Shown: positions 33,833-42,960 of the stretch, piece after piece
Layout of the letters: each line of letters begins with the position of its first letter
How positions within the stretch are numbered: the stretch's first letter is position 1
Assembly (NCBI RefSeq): GCF_001594005.1
Contig: NZ_LTBA01000007.1
Location: forward strand, 1 to 64,000
DNA: 64,000 bases
Reading direction: 5' to 3'
DNA from: Clostridium tepidiprofundi DSM 19306
GTDB lineage: Bacteria; Bacillota; Clostridia; Clostridiales; Clostridiaceae
The notes under the pieces: model-generated
What the model was told of the DNA's origin: nothing
Seen by the model: the letters and a program-made list of their open reading frames with translations, nothing else
Database searches by the model: none
Program-made: the position numbers and the translations under genes

Positions 33833-33843
33833 AGGAGTAATTT

Positions 33844-35466
33844 ATGGGTAAAGATTTAACTCTAGAAAAGCAGTCCACTACAAAAGGCTTTGCCATATTG
33901 TCTGGGGCAGCTTTGCTATCCAAGGTAATATCAATTTTATATTTACCAATTTTATCAAAGATATTGGGTGCTGATGGTATAGGTATTTATTCGTATGTCT
34001 ACAGTATATATGTTTGGATGTATATAGTTACAAATTCGGGCTTGCCTTCAGCGATTTCTAAAATAGTGTCAGAGCTTATAACTACAGGGAATTATAAAGA
34101 TGCAGTTAGAAGTTTTAAAATATCAAGGATGTTATTGATCGTTTTCGGTTCAATAACAACATTATTGATGTTTATATTGGCTGAACCACTGACATCATTC
34201 ATGAACTTTCCAAAAGCTGCATTAGCAGTAAAGGTGTTGTCACCTGCTTTGGTAATAACCGGGATATTAAGCACGTACAGGGGATATTTTCAAGGTATAG
34301 GTAACATGACTCCAACCGCATTTTCGCAGATTGTTGAGCAAGTAATAAATGTATCTTTGAGCATAGGTGTTTCTTATGTATTAATCAGATTTGGGATTGA
34401 AGCTGGTATTGCTGGTGCGACTACGGGAACTACATTAGGAGCGTTAGTTGCAGGAATATTGTTGATTACAATATATAAAAAGCATTCTCTTGTACATAAT
34501 ATTGATAACAATATAAAAAATACAAGAATGTATTCAGATAAGAAATTGCTTAAAAAGATATTGAGTTACTCTATTCCTATGGTTATTTGTTTAGGACTTC
34601 AGAGTGCTGGACTTTTGATTGATGCACCTATTGTAAAGTCTAGACTTTTGCATATTGGATTTGGCGAAAAATTGACAAATTCACTATGGGGTTGGTTTGC
34701 ATCATGGTATACTAGTTTGATAAATGTACCTATTGCTATTGTTACATCTCTAGCTACAGCTGTTTTGCCTGCGGTATCTGGATTAGCTGCCATAAATGAC
34801 AGAAAAGCATTAAAAAGTAAAATAAATTATGCTTTTAGATTGTGCTTTATGATATCTATTCCATCAGCAATTGGATTAATGTCATTAAGTACTGGAATTT
34901 ATAGATTATTTGGTTATGATGTTAGGGCAGCTGTTCTTATGAGGTATGGTGCTTTAATATTAGTTCTATTATCAGTACTTCAGATTCAAACATCTATACT
35001 TCAGGGTATAGGGAAAATATATGTTGTGACTATTTATGCAGTCATTGGGCTGATTGCAAAAGTAATTGTAAATTATATATTTACAGCTATACCTAGCATA
35101 AATATTAAAGGTGCATTATTGGGAAATGCAGTTTGCTATTTGGTACCTTTGATTTTGAATTATATTACTATAAATAGATATTTAAAAATTAAAATAAGTT
35201 TATTTAGGCATAGTACAAAACCTTTGTTTTCGTCAATTGTAATGGGGTTATTAGCTTATTCGGTTTATTACTTCATAATAATTATAGCTGTAAATAGTTA
35301 TATTGTAAATTTAATAGCCGTTGTAATTGCTATATTTGTAGCTGTATTTGTTTATTTATATTCACTTATAATAATAGGAGGAATAAAGAAAAAAGATTTT
35401 GATGTATTACCTTCTAGGATTCTTAAGTTGATTCCAAAATTTATGATGAATGCAATAAAGGAGTAA
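33844..35466 (+). CDS. SpoVB/YtgP-like polysaccharide or lipid flippase (MVF family)
   Basis: This 540-residue membrane protein has about 14 predicted helices and belongs to the MOP superfamily oligosaccharide flippases near Bacillus YtgP (Amj/MurJ-type lipid II flippase) and SpoVB. The opening KGFAILSGAALLSKVISILY and LSTYRGYFQGIGNMTPTAFS are typical. It probably flips lipid-linked precursors for wall synthesis. AAAGGAG precedes the ATG. It lies 11 bases after the pseudouridine synthase gene, in the same operon, and converges on a second family member. Confidence 0.9.
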   Translation: MGKDLTLEKQSTTKGFAILSGAALLSKVISILYLPILSKILGADGIGIYSYVYSIYVWMYIVTNSGLPSAISKIVSELITTGNYKDAVRSFKISRMLLIVFGSITTLLMFILAEPLTSFMNFPKAALAVKVLSPALVITGILSTYRGYFQGIGNMTPTAFSQIVEQVINVSLSIGVSYVLIRFGIEAGIAGATTGTTLGALVAGILLITIYKKHSLVHNIDNNIKNTRMYSDKKLLKKILSYSIPMVICLGLQSAGLLIDAPIVKSRLLHIGFGEKLTNSLWGWFASWYTSLINVPIAIVTSLATAVLPAVSGLAAINDRKALKSKINYAFRLCFMISIPSAIGLMSLSTGIYRLFGYDVRAAVLMRYGALILVLLSVLQIQTSILQGIGKIYVVTIYAVIGLIAKVIVNYIFTAIPSINIKGALLGNAVCYLVPLILNYITINRYLKIKISLFRHSTKPLFSSIVMGLLAYSVYYFIIIIAVNSYIVNLIAVVIAIFVAVFVYLYSLIIIGGIKKKDFDVLPSRILKLIPKFMMNAIKE

Positions 35467-35467
35467 G

Positions 35468-35496
35468 AAAGCAGTTAGGAATTGCCTAACTGCTTT
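35468..35496. terminator. Bidirectional intrinsic terminator between two flippase genes
   Basis: AAAGCAGTTAGG and CCTAACTGCTTTT around a five-base loop (AATTG). T-run rightward; weaker U-tract leftward. Confidence 0.88.
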
Positions 35497-36995
35497 TACT
35501 CTTCAGCTTTATTTAAAATGGTTATTGAAAAATAAAACAACATAAAAGCCACAAATATTATTATTAGATTTTTAAACAAGAACAATGAAGATGGTATTAT
35601 CAAATTAAATATTTTCAGTATATAATGTATCAATATGGTCAAGAAAGAACCTATTATTATTGTGCTGAAATATATTTCTATTGAGCATATTTTCCTTATT
35701 TCTAATAAATTTAATATTAAACCTACTAGAGATGTAATTATTAGTGTTATACCATATCCATATACATTTATAGAAGGAATACCTATCAATATATAAAATA
35801 AAATCAATTCTAGAATTGCGGAAATGATTGAATTGATTAATACTGCCTTTTGTTTCCCCATACCATTTAGTATTGAGTAAGTTGATGTCATTAAATAAGT
35901 GAATGGTGCACTATATGAAACAAATCTTATATAATTACCAAGATCGCTTCTGTTGTAAAAAAGTCTACCAAGTTCAGTAGGGATGCACATGCACAAAAGC
36001 ATACTTGTAATACCCAATAAAACAGAAATATTTATTATTTCTTTTATTCTTTTTTCTAATTTGTAGTAATTCTTGTTTGTTAAACTATTGGAAATATCCG
36101 GTACTAACAATATTGACATAGAAACGATTAATATCATAGGGAAAAACACTATAGTAAGTGCCATACCTGAAAATTTACCAATAAGACCAAGTGCATTTGT
36201 GTATTCAATTCCTGCGGCAACAAGTCTTCTAGGAATTAGTAATGTTGAAACAGTAGAAATACCAGTTGTTAAGAAACCATTTAGTGCAAGAGGTAATGAA
36301 ATTGCTAACACATTAAAAAGTAGTTGAGGACTGCTTTCTGATTTTAAACTTTTATGAAATTTTTTCTTGTTGGATTTATAAAATATATATAATAAGGCCA
36401 AGCTAATCAGTTCACCACAAGATAGTGCTATATAAGTAGCAGTTACAGTTGTTGTAATACTTTTTAGTGAAAGAAGATTGATTAAACTTATTATTACAAC
36501 TACTCTTATTGTCTTTTCGAATATATCTATTATAGCAGGAGCTTTTATATTATTAGTCCCAAAAAAGTAACCTTTATAGATTGATGATATTGCTACGAAT
36601 ACTAATGCTGGACTTATTGCCCACAGAGAATAAAGAGTTCTAGAGTCTTTTATTATTACATTACTTATGAATGGTGCAAGCATGAAGAATAATAATGCTA
36701 TAAATATTGACCATATTAAATCAAATATTATAGTAATATGTATAGTCTTATTTAAATTTGAGTAATCATTTTTATTATAATAAAAAGAAGCTTCTTTGGA
36801 GATTGCAGTTATCATGCCTCCGCATAATAAGCAGCAAAACAAATCATAAATAGGCATTATTAAACTGTACAGACCAACTCCTTCTGCACCAAGTTTTTTT
36901 GATAATATTATTGAAAAGACGAATTTTAAAATTCCAGTTGATAGATTAGATAAAGTCAACAGTAAAGAGTTCTTATAAAAATTATCCTTTGACAT
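35496..36995 (-). CDS. spoVB: Stage V sporulation protein B-like flippase
   Basis: This 499-residue protein has about 14 membrane helices, close in length to Bacillus SpoVB (518), which acts in spore cortex synthesis as a precursor flippase. Opening NSLLLTLSNLSTGILKFVFS, SIYKGYFFGTNNIKAPAIID and the motif LPLALNGFLTTGISTVSTLL match the family. GGGGG lies upstream of the ATG. It is convergent with the YtgP-like paralogue, and the pair suggests separate vegetative and sporulation roles. The name rests on overall similarity and length, since paralogues are hard to separate by eye. Confidence 0.85.
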   Translation of the reverse strand: MSKDNFYKNSLLLTLSNLSTGILKFVFSIILSKKLGAEGVGLYSLIMPIYDLFCCLLCGGMITAISKEASFYYNKNDYSNLNKTIHITIIFDLIWSIFIALLFFMLAPFISNVIIKDSRTLYSLWAISPALVFVAISSIYKGYFFGTNNIKAPAIIDIFEKTIRVVVIISLINLLSLKSITTTVTATYIALSCGELISLALLYIFYKSNKKKFHKSLKSESSPQLLFNVLAISLPLALNGFLTTGISTVSTLLIPRRLVAAGIEYTNALGLIGKFSGMALTIVFFPMILIVSMSILLVPDISNSLTNKNYYKLEKRIKEIINISVLLGITSMLLCMCIPTELGRLFYNRSDLGNYIRFVSYSAPFTYLMTSTYSILNGMGKQKAVLINSIISAILELILFYILIGIPSINVYGYGITLIITSLVGLILNLLEIRKICSIEIYFSTIIIGSFLTILIHYILKIFNLIIPSSLFLFKNLIIIFVAFMLFYFSITILNKAEE

Positions 36996-37157
36996 CTTAA
37001 AACCCCCGAGTTATAAAACATATATTTATATTTATGATAGGTAAAATTTTTATATTCTAACTTTTGATGGGCTTTTTTAAAACACAGCAAACTTGCTTTA
37101 TTAATGCAAAAGATTCAATATTCCAATTATAGAATTCGAGGGCTTTATAAATTGATA

Positions 37158-37196
37158 AAAAAAAGATTGCCGCCCATACTAGGTGGCAATCTTTTA
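37158..37196 (-). terminator. Intrinsic terminator of the NSS transporter operon
   Basis: AAAAGATTGCC and GGCAATCTTTT around a GC-containing loop; leftward transcript meets a U-tract from the A-run at 37157-37164. Confidence 0.88.
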
Positions 37197-37197
37197 A

Positions 37198-37614
37198 CTA
37201 TCTAAAAATACTTTTATATTTGAGTAATTTTGCAAATACCACTATTGATACAAATAACATCACAAAACTCAAAGCAACAAAGAAAAGTGTTAAAGTTTGA
37301 GCAGTTGATACAGAAATACTGTAGTGACTACTTATTCTAGTTAATTCAGTATTAAAATTTCCTCTTATACTGATGAAATATTTTATCCATACTGTTGAAA
37401 TAGCAAATGCAATAGGTACTATGCCTAAGGCAATCAGATATCCACTTTTCTTTCTGTGTTTAATTCCGAACAGTCCCATAAATATAGGTATAATAAACAA
37501 TAGTGGTAAAACAAATCCTAAAAACTGGGGAGATAGAGCCAAAAACAGAGCACATAAAATGGTAAAGTAAAATGATATTTTCCTTGCAATTAAGGCTTCA
37601 CTTTTTACGCTCAT
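37198..37614 (-). CDS. Four-helix membrane protein of unknown function
   Basis: This 138-residue protein has four predicted membrane segments (about 13-30, 34-50, 58-80 and 105-130). It is the last gene of the transporter operon: the stop of the small subunit is just upstream, and AAGGAG lies inside that small gene. I recognise no family. It might be an accessory of the transporter, by context only. Confidence 0.65.
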   Translation of the reverse strand: MSVKSEALIARKISFYFTILCALFLALSPQFLGFVLPLLFIIPIFMGLFGIKHRKKSGYLIALGIVPIAFAISTVWIKYFISIRGNFNTELTRISSHYSISVSTAQTLTLFFVALSFVMLFVSIVVFAKLLKYKSIFR

Positions 37615-37615
37615 A

Positions 37616-37726
37616 TTAATGGTTATTTTCTCCTTGATGTTTGATTATGGAATTTAGAGTTATTCCAATTGAAACCAATATCAACCCCCACATAGATAAC
37701 ATAAAAGTCAATCCTGTAGAACTCAT
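37616..37726 (-). CDS. MetS-like small subunit of the NSS transporter
   Basis: This 36-residue single-helix protein (MSSTGLTFMLSMWGLILVSI then GITLNSIIKHQGENNH) lies directly downstream of the NSS transporter. A strong GTAGGAGGTG site overlaps the transporter stop, seven bases before its ATG. Size, topology and position match the MetS/NSS small-subunit family, first described for the MetPS methionine-alanine importer of Corynebacterium, where MetS is needed for transport activity. It is short enough to be missed by gene finders. Confidence 0.82.
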   Translation of the reverse strand: MSSTGLTFMLSMWGLILVSIGITLNSIIKHQGENNH

Positions 37727-37737
37727 AATCACACCTC

Positions 37738-39318
37738 CTACATTTTAACAATAACTCTGTTTTGTTCAATCTCTTGTTTATAACTCTTCTTGATTCCTAA
37801 GTAAGTTCCTATGAATCCAAGTATAAATACTATTAATAGAACTATTCTGGCACCTTCTACCCATGGTATTAATACGGGTGTTTTTGTGACGAAACCAGGA
37901 ATTAATCTGAAATAACCGTCCTTAACGTAGTCTATTGTAGAACCTATAAGTATTGTTATTATTACAAGTGGAGTTATCCATCTAATCATTATAGTATATA
38001 TCCATTTAGGAGCTTTCCAATAAGAACCTTCATTCATTTCATCAATAGGATTCTCTTTCATAAGCCATCCAGTAACTATTATTTCAATCAATCCCATAAT
38101 GACTAGCAAGTAACTTCCAACCCAATTATCTAATTCTGTTAAATAAGCTAAATCTGCAGTATGAGTTATAATAGGTTCTAAGCATACTGGAAGTCCGACG
38201 ATAATATATCCGAAGAAAACCAAAATTGAAGCAGTTTTCTTTGCTATACCTACTCCTTCTTCTAAAACAGTTACAAGATAGTTATACATTGCTATGGCTG
38301 ATGTAAATCCTGCGAAGAATAATAACAAGAACCAAAGAGTACCAAATATTCTTCCGCCACCTATAACTCTAAAAATATTAGGTAATGAAATAAATGCTAA
38401 ACCAACACCAGCACCAAGTCCTTTAACGCCCATAAACGCATATGTTATAGGAATAGCTATGCTTCCGCCAAGTATTACTTCTGCAAATTCATTAAGTGAT
38501 ACTGTAGCTAATGCTGAATTAACTATATCGTCATCCTTCTTTAAGAATGATGCATAGTTTTGAATAATTCCCATTCCAAGTGATAATGTAAAGAATATTT
38601 GACCAGCAGCAGCTAATGTAGCTTTAAAATTTAAATCCGACCATCTAGGCTCCCATAAATAGTTTAATCCTTTAATAGCTGACCAATCAGGTTTTGCTGG
38701 AGAACCTATTGTTAATGCTTTAAAAATCATTATAATTCCGAAAATGTACAGTACAGGCATCATCAATTTTGCCCATGCTTCAATTCCTTTTTGTATACCT
38801 CTTGTTACTGCAAATGCCAAGAATGCCAATGTTACAATCCAAAATGTAAATACATATGCTGGATTTTGAATATAGTTTACAAAAAATTGACCAGTTGAAA
38901 TGGATTTATCAGCATATCCTCCTGTTATAGATAAAATACTATATCCTAGCGTCCAACCTATGATATGATTATAATAGGAGTTAACTAGAAGAGTAACCGC
39001 TATTACGAGCATACCTGAAATAGAACCTATAATGAGTGCTTTTCTGGGTTTGATTTTGTCTCTTGCTTGTATGTATATCATGTATCCTATTGTACCATGA
39101 CCGTGTTTTCCGCCAAGTCTACCCATCATCCATTCTACAAGCATGAGAGGGATACCAATTACTATAAGTGCAAGAATGTATGGCACCATGAAGGCTCCAC
39201 CACCGTTTTTTGCAGCTTGATATGGGAATCTCCAAAAGTTACCAAGCCCTATTGCATTTCCAGCCATAGCAAGTATAAGGCCTATTTTGGAACCCCAGTT
39301 CTCACGTTTTTTTTGCAT
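37738..39318 (-). CDS. Sodium-dependent NSS-family amino acid transporter
   Basis: This 526-residue neurotransmitter:sodium symporter family protein has about 12 helices. TM1 has AMAGNAIGLGNFWRFPYQAA with the unwound NAIGLGNFW ion and substrate site. It is longer than LeuT (about 510) and resembles the MetP type that needs a small subunit, which is encoded just downstream. Substrate is probably a small amino acid (Ala, Met), by analogy. ATG 39318 follows AAAGGGGAG; a longer frame to 39375 has no site. Confidence 0.93.
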   Translation of the reverse strand: MQKKRENWGSKIGLILAMAGNAIGLGNFWRFPYQAAKNGGGAFMVPYILALIVIGIPLMLVEWMMGRLGGKHGHGTIGYMIYIQARDKIKPRKALIIGSISGMLVIAVTLLVNSYYNHIIGWTLGYSILSITGGYADKSISTGQFFVNYIQNPAYVFTFWIVTLAFLAFAVTRGIQKGIEAWAKLMMPVLYIFGIIMIFKALTIGSPAKPDWSAIKGLNYLWEPRWSDLNFKATLAAAGQIFFTLSLGMGIIQNYASFLKKDDDIVNSALATVSLNEFAEVILGGSIAIPITYAFMGVKGLGAGVGLAFISLPNIFRVIGGGRIFGTLWFLLLFFAGFTSAIAMYNYLVTVLEEGVGIAKKTASILVFFGYIIVGLPVCLEPIITHTADLAYLTELDNWVGSYLLVIMGLIEIIVTGWLMKENPIDEMNEGSYWKAPKWIYTIMIRWITPLVIITILIGSTIDYVKDGYFRLIPGFVTKTPVLIPWVEGARIVLLIVFILGFIGTYLGIKKSYKQEIEQNRVIVKM

Positions 39319-39521
39319 ATATAACTCCCCTTTCCCAATATGAATATTGACTTTATAATAGCATACAAAATTCATATTTTCAATAATTGATAATTTTCTG
39401 ACGAATGAATAATAGTGGTGAGTAACATTTATTTACATAATTAACTACATAATTATTATGTGATTAATTCATAATAATAACCGTGGAAAGAAAATGAAAT
39501 TTTTAAAGGAAAGTGATATTT

Positions 39522-40223
39522 ATGATTAGGAAGATTGAAAAAACTTATGGAATTACTCTAAAGGGTGCTTTAAAAATTATAAATCCAATCAAAAAAAGGC
39601 TTATTAAGACATACTGCCTTGTGCATAAGTTTTTAAATAGACAGGCTTTGCGAATATTGCATAAAGAAAATTATTTAGATGAATACAAATTTTATTCTAA
39701 ATATATAATATTTCTTAATGAAGGTGCAGTATGGGCAGATCAAGATTTTAAAAGTATTAACCATTTCTTCCATTACAATAAAAGGAGTGGTCTATTTGGA
39801 TTTTCTAATGCTTTGTCAGAATGCTGTGATTATTATAACAAGGCAGTTGATTACTATAATCAAAATAATATTGAAAAAAGTATGTTTTATATTGGAGCAG
39901 CGTGTCACTTGGTTCAGGATTCAACTGTTCCTCAACATGTTAATAACAAACTACTGAGTGAACATAGACAATTTGAATTATGGATAATAGATGAAGTCAT
40001 AAATAAAAATTCTTTTGGAGAATTGAGCAATATTGTTGAGTACGATGATATAAAAGATTATATAATTATAAATTCAAGAAAAGCTTACAATATATACCGC
40101 AAGAATTCTCATATAACAGATAAATATAATCGATATAATAGCGTTGCATCCGAAATTATTAAACTAGCACAGGGTTCAACAGCGGGATTTTTGATTAAAT
40201 TTTATAATGAAAATGTTAAATGA
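39522..40223 (+). CDS. Zinc phospholipase C-like protein without signal peptide
   Basis: This 233-residue homologue of the zinc-dependent phospholipase C family (Bacillus PC-PLC, Clostridium alpha-toxin N-domain) retains the metal pattern. D lies in WADQDFK and H in INHFFHY. H-D-H is in ACHLVQDSTVPQH, and H-E is in SEHRQFE. Secreted family members use the mature N-terminal Trp as a zinc ligand after signal cleavage. Here there is no signal peptide (MIRKIEKTYGITLKGAL) and no such Trp, so it is probably intracellular. There is no C-terminal C2-like domain. ATG 39522 fits AAAGGAAAG; a GTG at 39513 is too close to it. Substrate unknown. Confidence 0.82.
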   Translation: MIRKIEKTYGITLKGALKIINPIKKRLIKTYCLVHKFLNRQALRILHKENYLDEYKFYSKYIIFLNEGAVWADQDFKSINHFFHYNKRSGLFGFSNALSECCDYYNKAVDYYNQNNIEKSMFYIGAACHLVQDSTVPQHVNNKLLSEHRQFELWIIDEVINKNSFGELSNIVEYDDIKDYIIINSRKAYNIYRKNSHITDKYNRYNSVASEIIKLAQGSTAGFLIKFYNENVK

Positions 40224-40310
40224 ACTATTATGTGCTTCTAATTGGTAATGTTTGACTTGATAAGTGTGGTATTTGTGATAAACTGTTTTATATGAACAAT
40301 GATCGTTAAG

Positions 40311-40688
40311 AGGAATTTAGGTACTAGGAGGAGAAACAAGGTACTAGACTTTAAATTTCTAACTAAGTTACAATCTGCTTTGGCGATTGGAGATTAGTGA
40401 TTAGCGACTTTGGTTTAGTTTCCAGTCTCCAATCTCTAGTTTCTAACACAAATTTGTAACTTGGTAACCAGTATCGGATTTAGGTACCAGGTGCTAGGTT
40501 AAATTAAGTTTGCTAGGGTGCTAGAGTACTAGACTACTAGTGCAGATTTATAAACTTGAATACTAAATTCTATAAATTAGCAACTATTTTTTATTCAAAA
40601 TTGCGTAACAATTTTATCATTAGCTGGTAACTAGCAAACTAGCCAACTGGCACTCTTATTTTAAAGAAATTGCGTAGCGATTTTAACC
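40311..40688 (+). repeat. CTAG-rich repeat, copy 1
   Basis: This is a gene-free stretch of about 378 bases with many CTAG tetranucleotides. It opens with GTACTAGGAGGAGAAACAAG and has CTAGTGCAGATTT in the middle. It ends with AACTAGCAAACTAGCCAACTGG, CTCTTATTTTAAAG and a hairpin AAATTGCGTAGCGATTT. It is related along its length to 51751-52046. It also contains GATTGGAGA/TCTCCAATC inverted repeats. It ends about 10 bases before the ribosome binding site of the radical SAM gene. Confidence 0.8.
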
Positions 40689-40711
40689 CTTTAGTGAAAG
40701 GAAGAAAACTA

Positions 40712-42466
40712 ATGAAAGTATTATTAGCAGCAATAAATTCGCAATATATTCATTCGAATTTGGCAGTAAGATATTTAAAAGCATTTACGAAGGATTTAGA
40801 TTATGATTGTGCAATTTTGGAATTTACCATAAATGACAGAATAGAAAATATTTTAAGAAAGATTATACACCATAAACCAAATATTGTAGCTTTTTCTTGT
40901 TATATATGGAATATAGAATATGTTGTGAAGCTTTCGAAATTGATAAAAATTATAGATAAAGATATTGAGATAGTATTTGGAGGACCAGAAGTAAGCTATG
41001 ATGGATACTCATTTTTAAAAGAAAATGATGGCGAATATGTTATTGAAGGGGAAGGAGAACTAACTTTTAGAGAACTTATAGAATTTAAAATTAATGAGTA
41101 CAAGAATTTTCAAACTAATAATATAAATGTGGTTGATGTGAATATAATTGAAGAGGGTTTAAAGAAAATAAAGGGGCTATATTTTAAAACAAGTAATGAT
41201 GTAAAATATACTGGTCCTAGAGAAAACATCGATATGAATAATGTTGTTTTTCCATATGATGAAGAGGATGATTTACAAAATAAAATAGTGTATTATGAAG
41301 CATCGAGAGGGTGTCCATTCAACTGCAAGTATTGTTTATCTTCAACTATAAGAAATGTAAGATTTAGAGATATTGAAACTGTCAAGAAAGAATTAAAGTT
41401 TCTTATGGATAAAAATGTTAAATTAATAAAATTTGTTGATAGGACTTTTAATGCTAACATTAAATTTGCTATGGAAATATGGAAATTCTTGATAGAACAA
41501 GATACACAAACTAAGTTTCATTTTGAAATTTCAGCAAATTTGTTTAAAAAAGAGGAGATTGAGCTTTTGTCAAAAGCACCATACGGAAGGTTTCAATTTG
41601 AAGTTGGAGTTCAAACTACCAACAATGAAGTATTATCAAATATTAACAGGAAGGTTGACTTTGATGATATATCAGAGAAGGTTGTAGAAATTAAAAAGTT
41701 GAACAATATTAAGCAGCATTTGGATCTTATAGCTGGATTACCTGGAGAGAATTTTAACTCATTTGTAAAATCTTTTAATGATATTTACAGAATAAAACCA
41801 GAAGAAATTCAATTGGGATTCCTTAAATTGCTTAAAGGTTCTCCAATGAGAAATGAAGCAAAAAAATGGGGAATGAGTTTTTCACCATATCCACCTTATG
41901 AAATTTTAAAAACTAAGCACATAACTTACAATGAATTAGTAATACTAAAAAGAGTGGAGAAGATGGTTGATAAATATTATAATACGCAGAAATTCAACAA
42001 TATAATTTCGTACTTTGAAGAGAAGTTTGATTCACCTTTTGAGTTTTATAGAAAACTTTCAGAGTACTTTGAGTATAGAGGATATTTTGATAGGAGTTTA
42101 TCCTCGACAGAATACTATAGAGTTTTTATTGACTTTAATGAAGCCGTAATTGGTGAAGAGAGTAATGCACTTAAAGAAATAATCAAGTTTGATTATTTGC
42201 TGCATAATAAGAAAAAATGGGTACCTGAATTTTTAAATAGAAATTCGGATAAAAATGTTATGAAAGAAATAAAAAAGTTAATAAGGAATTCCGGTACTGA
42301 ATTTAATATGGATAATTTTCATATTGAAAAATTTAATATTGACATTTCAAATTATTTAAAGAATAGAGAAATAATTTTAAAGGATTTTTACATATTGTTC
42401 GATAAAAATAATGATGATAAATTTTATGAATTGGCTAAGATTGTAGATTTAACGCGTATATTTTAA
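40712..42466 (+). CDS. B12-binding radical SAM protein (DUF4080 type)
   Basis: This 584-residue protein has an N-terminal cobalamin-binding-like Rossmann domain (about 1-130, opening MKVLLAAINSQYIHSNLAVR; FGGPEVSYDG), then a radical SAM domain with ASRGCPFNCKYC (CxxxCxxC, about 193). The C-terminal half (about 400-584) resembles DUF4080. Such proteins are often methyltransferases or methylthiotransferases, but the substrate is unknown. ATG 40712 follows GAAAGGAAG; an upstream frame from 40670 runs through the CTAG repeat and is not used. Confidence 0.9.
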   Translation: MKVLLAAINSQYIHSNLAVRYLKAFTKDLDYDCAILEFTINDRIENILRKIIHHKPNIVAFSCYIWNIEYVVKLSKLIKIIDKDIEIVFGGPEVSYDGYSFLKENDGEYVIEGEGELTFRELIEFKINEYKNFQTNNINVVDVNIIEEGLKKIKGLYFKTSNDVKYTGPRENIDMNNVVFPYDEEDDLQNKIVYYEASRGCPFNCKYCLSSTIRNVRFRDIETVKKELKFLMDKNVKLIKFVDRTFNANIKFAMEIWKFLIEQDTQTKFHFEISANLFKKEEIELLSKAPYGRFQFEVGVQTTNNEVLSNINRKVDFDDISEKVVEIKKLNNIKQHLDLIAGLPGENFNSFVKSFNDIYRIKPEEIQLGFLKLLKGSPMRNEAKKWGMSFSPYPPYEILKTKHITYNELVILKRVEKMVDKYYNTQKFNNIISYFEEKFDSPFEFYRKLSEYFEYRGYFDRSLSSTEYYRVFIDFNEAVIGEESNALKEIIKFDYLLHNKKKWVPEFLNRNSDKNVMKEIKKLIRNSGTEFNMDNFHIEKFNIDISNYLKNREIILKDFYILFDKNNDDKFYELAKIVDLTRIF

Positions 42467-42501
42467 CAAATTATTAATTTTGGTTTAATTTTAATAAAAA
42501 C

Positions 42502-42530
42502 TTGCAAATAAATCACAAAGGGACTATAAT
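42502..42530 (+). promoter_or_regulatory. Promoter of the V-ATPase operon
   Basis: TTGCAA (42502-42507), 17 bases, TATAAT (42525-42530), about 100 bases before the first start codon. Confidence 0.8.
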
Positions 42531-42531
42531 C

Positions 42532-42595
42532 ATATTGTATCCGATACTATATTAAATAATACATCCTATGTATTAATAAGTATTGGATATCATAT
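42532..42595 (+). promoter_or_regulatory. Structured 5' leader of the V-ATPase mRNA
   Basis: ATATTGTATCCGATACT (42532-42548) pairs imperfectly with AGTATTGGATATCATAT (42579-42595). An inner hairpin AATACAT/ATGTATT (42558-42574) fits inside. The RNA would begin at or just before the outer stem. There is no T-run, so it is more a leader structure than a terminator. Confidence 0.55.
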
Positions 42596-42633
42596 TATAT
42601 ACTATTTATTTTATCTTAGAAGGTGGTGATAAA

Positions 42634-42960
42634 TTGGCTATTGAGGCAATTAAGGAAATTAATTCTGCTGAAGAAAAGGCAAAAAAAATTATTGAAGATG
42701 CCAATTTCAAAAGCAAAGAAATTTTGAAGGAAGCAGAAGATTTAGCAAAGCAAGAGTATCAAAAAGTAATAGAACATGCTAAACAACAGGCATCCAAATT
42801 GATTGATTCAGCAGTTTCTGAAGGAGAAAAGATTGCAAAACCAATATTAGAAGAGGGGGATGATGAAGTAAAGAAAATAATTAATATCAACAAGGACAAA
42901 GTTGATAAAGCTGTTAATTTAATAATCGATAAGGTTGTGAATAGAAATGGCAATAGTTAA
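42634..42960 (+). CDS. ntpF: V-type ATP synthase subunit G/H (NtpF-like peripheral stalk)
   Basis: This 108-residue, almost entirely helical, charged coiled-coil protein (EKAKKIIEDANFKSKEILKE) is the peripheral stalk partner of subunit E. It starts at TTG 42634 after AGAAGGTGGTGA; an upstream frame from 42583 lies inside the leader and lacks a site. It is the first gene of an ntpFIKECGABD-type operon. The 3' end overlaps the I-subunit start by 14 bases. Confidence 0.85.
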   Translation: MAIEAIKEINSAEEKAKKIIEDANFKSKEILKEAEDLAKQEYQKVIEHAKQQASKLIDSAVSEGEKIAKPILEEGDDEVKKIININKDKVDKAVNLIIDKVVNRNGNS

